From ZC4RG30 sp046347045 (GTDB lineage Bacteria; Pseudomonadota; Gammaproteobacteria; Steroidobacterales; Steroidobacteraceae): a DNA stretch of 64,000 bases. The DNA lies in contig JAXMGX010000017.1 in NCBI GenBank assembly GCA_046347045.1, positions 1-64,000 on the forward strand, read 5' to 3'. Shown in pieces: positions 49,552-57,520 of the stretch (position 1 is its first letter; each line of letters opens with the position of its first letter). The notes beneath the pieces are model-generated. The model saw nothing but the letters and a program-made list of their open reading frames with translations. It did not search any database and had not been told where the DNA came from. Both the position numbers and the translations under genes were made by a program.

Positions 49552-51339
49552 ATGACGATCCGCATCCTTCCCTCGCATCTGGTCGACCAGATCGCCGCCG
49601 GCGAGGTGGTCGAACGCCCGGCTTCCGTGATCAAGGAGCTGGTCGAGAACGCCATCGACGCCGGCGCCACGCGCATCGAAGTGGAGATCGAGCGGGGCGG
49701 GGCCGGCCTCATCCGCGTGCGCGACAATGGCTGCGGAATCCCGGCACCGGAACTGCCGCTGGCGCTGACGCGCCATGCCACCAGCAAGATCGCCTCGCTC
49801 GACGACCTGGCCGCGGTGCAATCCCTCGGCTTTCGCGGCGAAGCGCTGCCATCGATCGCCGCCGTGGCGAGGTTGCGGCTGGCCTCGCGGGCGCAGGATT
49901 CCTCCGCTGCGCATGAAATCGAGGCCGCCGACGGCAGCCTCGGCGCCGTGAAGCCTTCGGCGCTGCCCGAGGGTACGCTGGTCGAAGTACGCGAACTGTT
50001 CTTCAACGTGCCGGCGCGGCGGCGCTTCCTGCGCAGCGAAGCCACCGAGGCGCTGCATGTGCAGCGCATGATGGAGCGTCTGGCGCTGTCGCATTTCGAG
50101 GTGGGTTTCCGCTACCTGAACAATGGCCGCGAAGTGCTGCGCGTGCAGCCGGCCATGGATGAAGCCTCGCGGCGCGGGCGCATGGCGCAGGTGGTGGGCG
50201 AGGAGTTTGCCGCAAGCTGCCTGCCACTTGAAGCCGCCGGCGGACCGCTGCGGCTGTCGGGCTGGATCAGTCTGCCCACCTTTTCGCGGGCAGGGCCTGA
50301 TCTGGCCCATTGGTTCGTTAACGGTCGCGCCGTGCGCGACCGGTTGCTGATGAATGCGGTGAAGATCGGCTATCGCGACGTGCTCTACGGCGGGCGCCAT
50401 CCTGCGTACGTGCTGTCGCTGTCGATGGATCCGCGCGAAGTGGACGTCAACGCGCATCCGGCCAAGCAGGAACTGCGCTTCCGCGAGGCACGTGGCGTGC
50501 ATGATTTCATCCAGCGCACGGTGGAGCGGACGCTGGCGCAGGCAAGGCCTGGCGTGCAGCACAGCGCCGTTGCCGGCAGCATTGCGGAGTCCCCGCGGCC
50601 CGCGGAGTTCAATTTCGGATCGCGTTTCCACGGCTCGCATTTCCCGTCAGCACCGCAGTCCGGAGGCACCTGGGGCGTCCGCGATGCCATGGCGGCAACG
50701 GCCGGGGCGGATGCAGGGTCCCCTCAATCGTCTGCCGCGGCGGATTCATCCGACACGCAGCCTCTGGGCACCGCCATCGCGCAGCTCCATGGCATCTACA
50801 TCCTGGCGCAGGACAAATCCGGCCTGGTGCTGGTGGACATGCATGCCGGTCACGAGCGGGTGCTGTACGAGAAGCTCAAGCAGGATCACGCCTCGCGCCG
50901 TGCCGATGCCCAGCAGTTGCTGACGCCGGTGATCGTGGAACTGTCGGCCGCGGTCATTGCCCGCGTGCTCGAAGACGAGGCGGAATGGTCGCGCTGCGGT
51001 TTCGATCTTGCGCAGATCGCCCCGGACCGTCTGGCGGTGCGCAGCGTGCCCGCGCTGCTGGCCCGCGACGATGTGGCCACACTGGTGCGCGAGACGGCGC
51101 TGGCCGTCGCGGGCGATGAAGGCACGCACCACGTCGATGGTGCCGAGCACCGCCTGCTGGCGACGCTGGCCTGTCGCGGCGCCGTGCATGCAGGTCGCAG
51201 ACTGTCGCTGCCGGAGATGGACGCACTGCTGCGGCAGATGGAACACACCGAGCGCGCGAGCCAGTGCAACCACGGCCGGCCAACCTTCACGCGCGTGGCG
51301 CTGGCCGAACTCGATCACCTGTTCCTGCGCGGCAGGTAG
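49552..51339 (+). CDS. mutL: DNA mismatch repair protein MutL
   Basis: A 595-residue GHKL ATPase linking MutS recognition to MutH or helicase action. The N-terminal ATP motifs are SVIKELVENAIDAGATR, VRDNGCGIPAPEL and SLGFRGEALPSI. After a linker (about 330-405), the C-terminal dimerisation domain begins near GTAIAQLHGIYILAQDKSGL. No DQHAx2Ex4E endonuclease motif is seen, as expected for gammaproteobacterial MutL. The end has RASQCNHGRPTFTRV. ATG 49552. Confidence 0.97.
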   Translation: MTIRILPSHLVDQIAAGEVVERPASVIKELVENAIDAGATRIEVEIERGGAGLIRVRDNGCGIPAPELPLALTRHATSKIASLDDLAAVQSLGFRGEALPSIAAVARLRLASRAQDSSAAHEIEAADGSLGAVKPSALPEGTLVEVRELFFNVPARRRFLRSEATEALHVQRMMERLALSHFEVGFRYLNNGREVLRVQPAMDEASRRGRMAQVVGEEFAASCLPLEAAGGPLRLSGWISLPTFSRAGPDLAHWFVNGRAVRDRLLMNAVKIGYRDVLYGGRHPAYVLSLSMDPREVDVNAHPAKQELRFREARGVHDFIQRTVERTLAQARPGVQHSAVAGSIAESPRPAEFNFGSRFHGSHFPSAPQSGGTWGVRDAMAATAGADAGSPQSSAAADSSDTQPLGTAIAQLHGIYILAQDKSGLVLVDMHAGHERVLYEKLKQDHASRRADAQQLLTPVIVELSAAVIARVLEDEAEWSRCGFDLAQIAPDRLAVRSVPALLARDDVATLVRETALAVAGDEGTHHVDGAEHRLLATLACRGAVHAGRRLSLPEMDALLRQMEHTERASQCNHGRPTFTRVALAELDHLFLRGR

Positions 51340-51344
51340 CGGCC

Positions 51345-52307
51345 GTGGCGGATGCGTTGCCCGGTGGCATCGCCATCGCAGGTCCCACTGCCTCGGGCAA
51401 GAGCGCGCTGGCCATGCGCATCGCCGAGCTGCTGCCGGTGGAGATCATCAGCGTGGATTCGGCGCAGGTGTACCGTGGCATGGACATCGGCACGGCCAAG
51501 CCCACTGCGGCGGAACGTGCGAAAGTGCCTCATCACCTGATCGACATCCGCGAACCGGAGCAGGCCTATTCAGCCGGCGAATTCCGCATGGATGCGCAGC
51601 GGATCATCGGCGAAGTGAAATCACGCGGTGCGCTGCCGCTGCTGGTGGGCGGCACCATGCTGTATTTCCGCGCGCTGTTTCACGGCATCGCCGATCTGCC
51701 TGCTGCCGATACGGACCTGCGCGCGCACATCGATGCCCGCGCCGCCGTCGAAGGCTGGCCGGCACTGCATGCCGAACTCGCGCAACGCGACCCCGCCGCT
51801 GCCGCGCGCATCCATCCCAATGATGCCCAGCGCATCCAGCGTGCGCTCGAGGTGCTGCAGCTTTCCGGTCGCACGCTCGATGAGCACTGGATTGAACAGC
51901 AGGACCTGTCGGCGTTTGGCGACTGGACGTTCTGTTCACTGGAGCCCGCCGACCGGGAGCGCCTTCACCGACGGATTTCGCAGCGACTGGAGCAGATGCT
52001 GGCTGCCGGATTCGCAGACGAAGTCAGCCACCTGCTGGCGCGTGGCACGCTGGATGAGCACTCGCCGGCGCTGCGCCTGGTGGGCTACCGTCAGCTTCTG
52101 TCCTACGTCCGGAAGGGCGAATCCCTGGGCGAATCGGCCGAAAAGGCGCTTTACGCTACGCGGCAACTGGCGAAACGGCAGCTCACGTGGCTGCGTTCCG
52201 GAAGAATATTTCCAAGCGGCGCCATACCGTTGAAAGTCGACCCTTTTGACCTGCCAACGATGGAACGATTGCCGGGGGCCTTGATCAAAGCGGAGGCGTC
52301 CCCATGA
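51345..52307 (+). CDS. miaA: tRNA dimethylallyltransferase
   Basis: A 320-residue enzyme adding dimethylallyl to A37 of tRNAs. The P-loop AIAGPTASGKSALAMRIAEL, DSAQVYRGMDIGTAKPT and LVGGTMLYFRALFHGIADLP match the family. GTG 51345 lies 5 bp after mutL and fits the family N-terminus; upstream in-frame sequence is part of mutL. hfq follows. Confidence 0.96.
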   Translation: MADALPGGIAIAGPTASGKSALAMRIAELLPVEIISVDSAQVYRGMDIGTAKPTAAERAKVPHHLIDIREPEQAYSAGEFRMDAQRIIGEVKSRGALPLLVGGTMLYFRALFHGIADLPAADTDLRAHIDARAAVEGWPALHAELAQRDPAAAARIHPNDAQRIQRALEVLQLSGRTLDEHWIEQQDLSAFGDWTFCSLEPADRERLHRRISQRLEQMLAAGFADEVSHLLARGTLDEHSPALRLVGYRQLLSYVRKGESLGESAEKALYATRQLAKRQLTWLRSGRIFPSGAIPLKVDPFDLPTMERLPGALIKAEASP

Positions 52308-52328
52308 TAGGATGCGACGCAGCAAAAT

Positions 52329-52335
52329 AAGGAGA
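52329..52335 (+). promoter_or_regulatory. Ribosome binding site of hfq
   Basis: AAGGAGA lies 7 bases before the GTG at 52343. It is among the strongest Shine-Dalgarno matches in the window and fixes the start. Confidence 0.65.
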
Positions 52336-52342
52336 ATATTCA

Positions 52343-52594
52343 GTGGCCAAGACCCAGACGTTGCAGGATCCCTTCCTGAACGCGCTGCGCAAAGAGCGTG
52401 TGCCGGTTTCGATCTATCTGGTCAATGGCATCAAGCTTCAGGGCACCATCGACTCGTTCGACCAGTTCGTGGTGTTGCTGAAGAACAGCGTCAACCAGAT
52501 GGTGTACAAGCACGCCATTTCCACCGTCGTGCCTGCGCGCAATGTGCGCGTGCCCGGTTCCGAGGAAGACGAGGCGCAGAGCCCCGCTGCCTGA
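52343..52594 (+). CDS. hfq: RNA chaperone Hfq
   Basis: An 83-residue Sm-like protein forming the hexameric sRNA chaperone. LQDPFLNALRKERVPVSIYL and NGIKLQGTIDSFDQFVVLLK are the Sm1 core, and NSVNQMVYKHAISTVVP the Sm2 motif with YKHAI. The C-terminal tail is short and acidic (SEEDEAQSPAA). GTG 52343 follows AAGGAGA. The stop overlaps hflX (TGATG). Confidence 0.98.
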   Translation: MAKTQTLQDPFLNALRKERVPVSIYLVNGIKLQGTIDSFDQFVVLLKNSVNQMVYKHAISTVVPARNVRVPGSEEDEAQSPAA

Positions 52595-53925
52595 TGTTCG
52601 AACGTCCGCGCAGCGGCGAGCGGGCAGTTCTGGTGCGACTGGGACTCGGCGCGCCGCTGGACCCCGAAGACCTGAACGAATTCACGCAGCTTGCCACCTC
52701 GGCCGGCGCGATCCCGGTGGCCAGCATCACCGGCCGCCGCGAGCGGCCTGATCCGCGCTACTTCGTCGGCAGCGGCAAGGCGGATGAAATCCGCCTCGAG
52801 GCCGAGGCGCAGGGTGCCGATGTGATCCTGGTGGATCATCCGCTGTCGCCCAGTCAGGAGCGCAACCTCGAGAAGCTCACGGGCCGCCGGGTGCTCGATC
52901 GCAGCGGCCTGATCCTCGACATCTTCGCGCAGCGCGCCAAGAGCCATGAGGGCAAGCTCGAGGTGGAGCTCGCGCAGCTCAAGCACATCGCCAGCCGCCT
53001 GGTGCGCGGCTGGACCCATCTGGAGCGCCAGCGCGGCGGCGGCATCGGCCTGCGCGGTCCCGGTGAAACGCAGCTGGAAACCGATCGGCGGCTCCTGGGC
53101 AAGCGCGTCAGCGTGCTCACCGAGCGCCTGCAGAAGATCAAGCAGCAGCGCGAAACCGGCCGTGGTGCGCGCGTGTCCATTCCCATTCCTTCCGTGGCGC
53201 TGGTGGGCTACACCAATGCCGGCAAGTCCACGCTGTTCCGCAGCCTCACCGGCGAAAACGCCTACGTGGCCGACCAGCTCTTCGCCACGCTCGATCCCAC
53301 GGTGCGCCGGCTGCGCCTGCCGGGCGGCACGCCGGTGGTGCTGGCCGACACCGTTGGTTTCATCCGCGATCTGCCGCATGAGCTGGTGGCGGCCTTCCAG
53401 TCCACGCTCACCGAGGCGCGCGAGGCCAACCTGCTGCTGCATGTGATCGATGCCAGCGATCCGCGGCGCGCCGAGCACATCGAAGAGGTTGAGCGCGTGC
53501 TGCAGCACATCGGCGCGGGCGAGATTCCCGCCATCCGCGTGTACAACAAGATCGACCGGCTGGAGATCCTGCCGCGCGTGGATCGCGACGAGACCGGCGC
53601 GGTGGAGTCGGTGTGGATCAGCGCCGCGGGCAATTCAGGTCTCGACCTCCTGGGCCGGGCCATCGCCGAGCGGCTGTCGCATGGGGTGCAGCGCATGCGC
53701 CTGACGCTGCCGCTGAGCGAAGGGGCGGCGCGCGCAAGGCTGTATGCCGCAGGGGTGGTGCTGGGCGAAACGTCCAGCGCCGACGGCTTCGATCTGACCG
53801 TCGATCTGCCGGACTCGGAAGTAGAGGCCCTGGGGCGGCTCCCGGGGGCCAAACTTGTTCCCGTCGGCAGCGATACCCTAGAATTCTCCGGCAAAACGCA
53901 CCGTCGCCGATCCGGGTGGCGGTAA
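52594..53925 (+). CDS. hflX: GTPase HflX
   Basis: A 443-residue ribosome-associated GTPase that rescues stalled or heat-damaged ribosomes. The N-terminal domain has SGKADEIRLEAEAQGADVIL. The GLRGPGETQLETDRR linker helix precedes the G domain, which has G1 GYTNAGKST, G3 DTVGFIRDLP and G4 NKID. ATG 52594 overlaps hfq. The region order hfq-hflX-hflK-hflC is preserved. Confidence 0.96.
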   Translation: MFERPRSGERAVLVRLGLGAPLDPEDLNEFTQLATSAGAIPVASITGRRERPDPRYFVGSGKADEIRLEAEAQGADVILVDHPLSPSQERNLEKLTGRRVLDRSGLILDIFAQRAKSHEGKLEVELAQLKHIASRLVRGWTHLERQRGGGIGLRGPGETQLETDRRLLGKRVSVLTERLQKIKQQRETGRGARVSIPIPSVALVGYTNAGKSTLFRSLTGENAYVADQLFATLDPTVRRLRLPGGTPVVLADTVGFIRDLPHELVAAFQSTLTEAREANLLLHVIDASDPRRAEHIEEVERVLQHIGAGEIPAIRVYNKIDRLEILPRVDRDETGAVESVWISAAGNSGLDLLGRAIAERLSHGVQRMRLTLPLSEGAARARLYAAGVVLGETSSADGFDLTVDLPDSEVEALGRLPGAKLVPVGSDTLEFSGKTHRRRSGWR

Positions 53926-53956
53926 CCCTCGCTTTTGAAGCGGTAGTCAATTCAAG

Positions 53957-55105
53957 ATGGCCTGGAACGAGCCCGGAAACCGGGGGGAGAACCCCTGGAG
54001 CAAGAAGCGCCCTGCGCCCAAATCCGACGGCGGCACGAACTCCTTCAGCGACTGGCTGGAGCGTCTCAAGGCCAGCCTCGGCGCTGGTGCATCCGGCGGC
54101 GGTGCGCCCGGTGGCGGGGCAGGCCATGGCGGGCAGGCCGGCAATCCGGCTGCATTCGGCCTGATGTTGGCCGGCGTGCTGGTGCTGCTGTGGCTGGCCT
54201 CGGGCATGTTCCAGATCAACGCTTCCGAAAAGGGCGTCGTACAGCGTTTCGGTCGCTTCACCGAGGTGCGCAACGAGGGTTGGGGCTGGGCTTTCCCCTG
54301 GCCCATCGAGACCGTCACCAAGGTCAACGTTTCGCAGGTCAACAGCGTCGATTACAAGTCGCGGGTGCTTACCGCCGACGTGAACCTCGTGGAGATCCAC
54401 ACTGCCATCCAGTACCTGAACAGCGATCCGGTGAAGGTGCTGTTCCAGGTGCGCGACGTGGAAGCCACGCTGCGCGAGGTGAGCGAGAGCGCCATCCGCG
54501 AGGTGGTGGGCCAGGCCAGCCTCGACGATGTGCTGGGCTCGGCGCGCCAGCGCATCACCGACAGCACGAAGGAGCGCATCCAGCGCACGCTGGATGGCTA
54601 CAACAGTGGCCTGCGCGTGGCCAGCGTCAACCTCACCGACGTGCAGGTGCCCGAGGCCGTGGTCGCCGCGCAGCGCGATGCCAACAAGGCCATCGAAGAC
54701 CGCGAGCGCTACCAGAAGGAAGCGCTGGCCTACACCAACGACATCGTGCCAAAGGCCGAGGGCGCGGCGCAGCGCATGGGGCAGGACGCCGAGGCCTACA
54801 AGGCGCAGGTGGTGGCGCTGGCCGAGGGCGACGTGGCGCGCTTCAACAGCGTGTATGCCGCGTACGCGCAGGCCCCGGAGGTCACGCGGCAGCGCATGTA
54901 CATCGAGACCATCGAACAGCTCATGCAGCAGTCGAAGAAGGTGATCCTCGACACGAAGCAGGGCAATGGCGGCAACATGATCTACCTGCCGCTCGACAAA
55001 CTGCTGGAGCGTCAGTCCGCGCGGACGGCCGCGCCCGCGCCCGCGGCGCCCACCGAGGAGCTGCCCACCGTCACCATCGACGGCCGCAGCCGCGGAGTAC
55101 GTTGA
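53957..55105 (+). CDS. hflK: FtsH-regulating membrane protein HflK
   Basis: A 382-residue SPFH/band-7 protein forming a complex with HflC around FtsH. The Gly/Pro-rich N-terminal region (about 1-60) is cytoplasmic. One transmembrane helix (about 65-85, AFGLMLAGVLVLLWLASGMF) is followed by the periplasmic SPFH domain with SEKGVVQRFGRF, then a coiled-coil rich in Arg/Glu. The Gly-rich loop SGGGAPGGGAGHGGQAG is typical. ATG 53957. The hflC ATG overlaps its stop. Confidence 0.96.
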   Translation: MAWNEPGNRGENPWSKKRPAPKSDGGTNSFSDWLERLKASLGAGASGGGAPGGGAGHGGQAGNPAAFGLMLAGVLVLLWLASGMFQINASEKGVVQRFGRFTEVRNEGWGWAFPWPIETVTKVNVSQVNSVDYKSRVLTADVNLVEIHTAIQYLNSDPVKVLFQVRDVEATLREVSESAIREVVGQASLDDVLGSARQRITDSTKERIQRTLDGYNSGLRVASVNLTDVQVPEAVVAAQRDANKAIEDRERYQKEALAYTNDIVPKAEGAAQRMGQDAEAYKAQVVALAEGDVARFNSVYAAYAQAPEVTRQRMYIETIEQLMQQSKKVILDTKQGNGGNMIYLPLDKLLERQSARTAAPAPAAPTEELPTVTIDGRSRGVR

Positions 55106-55977
55106 TGCAGTCGCGATTCGCAAGCTTGCTCGTGCTGGGGCTGGCCGCCATCCTGCTGGTGTGGCAGTCGCTGTTCCAGGTGCGCGAGACCGAGACCGCA
55201 ATCCGCATGCAGTTCGGCAAGATCGAGGGTGCGAATTACGCGCCCGGCCTGCACATGAAGTGGCCGCTGTGGATCGACACCGTGCGGCGTTTCGAGCGAC
55301 GCATCGTCACCGAACGCTATCCCGGTGAAACCTTCCTCACCAGCGAGAACAAGGCGCTGATCGTCGACTTCTACGTGAAGTGGCGGGTTCGCGACGCCGC
55401 ACAGTACTACCGCGCCACCTCGGGCAACAGCGACTTTGCCTCCTCGCGCCTGGGCGAGAACGTGAAGGACGGCATCAAGGGCGTGGTGGCGCGCCGCACG
55501 TTGCAGGAGATCGTCATCACCGAGCGCACGGTGTTCACCGGCGACATGTTCAGCCGCGCCAGCGAGGCCGCCAAGGAACTGGGGCTGGAGCTGATCGACG
55601 TGCGCGTGCAGCGCATCGATCTGCCCGACGAGGTCAGCGGCTCGGTGTACCAGCGCATGCAGGAGAGCTTCCGTGCACGCGGCAACCAGTTGCGCGCCGA
55701 AGGCAGCGCCGAGGCCGAGCGCATCCGCGCCGAGGCCGACCGCAAGCGCACCGAGATCCTGGCCGGTGCGCAGCGCGATGCGCAGCGGCTGCGTGGCGAG
55801 GGCGACGCGCAGGCCGGCCGCATCTATGCGCAGGCCTACGGCAAGTCACCCGAGTTCTACCAGTTCTATCGCAGCCTGCAGGCCTACCGCAATTCGCTGG
55901 CGCGCGAGGGCGACGTCTGGGTGGTCACTCCGGAAGGGGAATTCTTCAAGTACCTGAACGCGCCGGGCCGGCGCTGA
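55105..55977 (+). CDS. hflC: FtsH-regulating membrane protein HflC
   Basis: A 290-residue partner of HflK. One N-terminal transmembrane helix (about 8-22) precedes an SPFH domain with VRETETAIRMQFGKI and GLHMKWPLWIDTVRRFERR. A long helix rich in Glu/Arg/Ala (about 190-255, AEAERIRAEADRKRTE) matches the oligomerisation coiled coil. ATG 55105 overlaps hflK, indicating coupling. Confidence 0.96.
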   Translation: MQSRFASLLVLGLAAILLVWQSLFQVRETETAIRMQFGKIEGANYAPGLHMKWPLWIDTVRRFERRIVTERYPGETFLTSENKALIVDFYVKWRVRDAAQYYRATSGNSDFASSRLGENVKDGIKGVVARRTLQEIVITERTVFTGDMFSRASEAAKELGLELIDVRVQRIDLPDEVSGSVYQRMQESFRARGNQLRAEGSAEAERIRAEADRKRTEILAGAQRDAQRLRGEGDAQAGRIYAQAYGKSPEFYQFYRSLQAYRNSLAREGDVWVVTPEGEFFKYLNAPGRR

Positions 55978-55988
55978 AGTCGTCCACC

Positions 55989-56186
55989 GTGAACCTGCAG
56001 TGGTCGGATCTGCTGGCCGCGGTGGCCATCCTGCTGGTGCTCGAGGGTCTGTTGCCCTTCATCAATCCAGGTGGCACGCGCCGCGTGTTCCAGCAGATGT
56101 CGCAGATGCTGGACCGTGAGCTGCGCGTGGCGGGATTCATCGCCATGGCCGCAGGGCTGCTGCTGCTGTTCTTCGTGAGATCTTAG
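55989..56186 (+). CDS. DUF2065 family small membrane protein (YjeT-like)
   Basis: A 65-residue protein with two hydrophobic helices: SDLLAAVAILLVLEGLLPFI at the N-terminus and AGFIAMAAGLLLLFFVRS at the C-terminus. The short loop between them has NPGGTRRVFQQMSQM, the family signature. Length equals E. coli YjeT, which also sits between hflC and purA. GTG 55989 is the start. Function unknown; the context suggests the FtsH/HflKC system but nothing in the sequence shows it. Confidence 0.88.
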   Translation: MNLQWSDLLAAVAILLVLEGLLPFINPGGTRRVFQQMSQMLDRELRVAGFIAMAAGLLLLFFVRS

Positions 56187-56197
56187 AGAGAGTCGCA

Positions 56198-57490
56198 ATG
56201 GGTCGTTTCGTCATAGTCATCGGCACGCAATGGGGCGATGAGGGCAAGGGCAAGGTCGTCGACCTGCTCACCGAACGCGCCGCCGCGGTGGCCCGCTTCC
56301 AGGGCGGTCACAATGCCGGCCACACATTGGTGATCGGCGGCGAGAAGACCGTGCTGTCGCTGATCCCCTCCGGCATCCTGCGCGAGGGTTCGCGCTGCTA
56401 CATCGGCAATGGCGTGGTGCTGTCGCTGGAGGCACTGCTGAAGGAAAGCCAGACGCTGATCGATCGCGGCGTGCCCGTGTTCGAGCGGCTGCGCATCTCG
56501 CCGAGCTGTCCGCTGATCCTGCCGTCGCACATCGCGCTCGACAAGGCGCGCGAGGTGGCGCGCGGCGCCAACGCCATCGGCACCACCGGCCGCGGCATCG
56601 GGCCCGCCTATGAAGACAAGGTGGCCCGGCATGCGCTGCGCGTGGCGGATCTCTTCAATCCTGCGCGGTTCTCCGACCGCCTGTCGGAAATTCTCGACTT
56701 CCACAATTTCGTGCTGACGCGCTGGTTCGAGCAGCCGGCGCTCGACGCCGAGGCCATGTGCGACACGCTGCTGGCGCAGGGCGAGCGCATCAAGCCGCTG
56801 GTGGTGGACGTGACGCAGGAGCTGGCGCAGCTGCGCGAGCAGGGTGCCAATGTGCTGTTCGAAGGCGCGCAGGGCGCCATGCTCGACATCGACCATGGCA
56901 CCTACCCCTATGTCACCTCGTCGAACACCACGGCGGGCGGCGCGGCCACGGGCACGGGCCTGGGTCCGCGCTATTTCGACCATGTGCTGGGCATCGTGAA
57001 GGCCTATGCCACGCGCGTGGGCGCGGGGCCGTTCCCCACCGAGCTCTTCGATGCCACCGGCGAGCATCTGTCGCGCGTGGGCCATGAGTTCGGCTCGGTT
57101 ACCGGCCGCGCGCGCCGCTGCGGCTGGTTCGATGCGGTGGCGCTGCGTCGCTCCATCATCCATTCCAGTGTCTCGGGCCTGTGCATGACCAAGCTCGATG
57201 TGCTCGACGGCCTGCCCACGATCCGCATCTGCACCGGCTACAAGGTGGACGGCAAACTCACCAGCGTGCCGCCGCTGTTCGTCGAGGGCTATGGCAACAT
57301 CGAGCCGGTGTACGAGGATGTGCCCGGCTGGAAGGAATCCACCGTGGGCCTGACGAAGTACGCGCAGCTGCCCGCCACGGCGCGACGCTACCTGGAGCGC
57401 GTGCAGGAAGTGGTGGGTGTGCCCATCGACATCATCTCGACGGGTCCCGACCGCGACCAGACCATGGTGCTGCGCAATCCGTTCGGTTGA
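56198..57490 (+). CDS. purA: Adenylosuccinate synthetase
   Basis: A 430-residue GTP-dependent enzyme of AMP synthesis joining IMP and aspartate. GTQWGDEGKGKVVDLL is the N-terminal signature. The GTTGRGIGPAYEDK loop, VLFEGAQGAMLDIDHGTYPY and TGRARRCGWFDAVALRRS are present. ATG 56198 follows AGAGAG. It ends the housekeeping run and is followed by a bidirectional terminator. Confidence 0.97.
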   Translation: MGRFVIVIGTQWGDEGKGKVVDLLTERAAAVARFQGGHNAGHTLVIGGEKTVLSLIPSGILREGSRCYIGNGVVLSLEALLKESQTLIDRGVPVFERLRISPSCPLILPSHIALDKAREVARGANAIGTTGRGIGPAYEDKVARHALRVADLFNPARFSDRLSEILDFHNFVLTRWFEQPALDAEAMCDTLLAQGERIKPLVVDVTQELAQLREQGANVLFEGAQGAMLDIDHGTYPYVTSSNTTAGGAATGTGLGPRYFDHVLGIVKAYATRVGAGPFPTELFDATGEHLSRVGHEFGSVTGRARRCGWFDAVALRRSIIHSSVSGLCMTKLDVLDGLPTIRICTGYKVDGKLTSVPPLFVEGYGNIEPVYEDVPGWKESTVGLTKYAQLPATARRYLERVQEVVGVPIDIISTGPDRDQTMVLRNPFG

Positions 57491-57496
57491 AATGAC

Positions 57497-57516
57497 GACG
57501 CCCGCTGCAGGGCGTC
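57497..57516. terminator. Bidirectional terminator between purA and the NTF2-like operon
   Basis: A perfect 7-bp stem GACGCCC/GGGCGTC with loop GCTGCA lies between the convergent stops at 57490 and 57521. Confidence 0.6.
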
Positions 57517-57520
57517 CGCC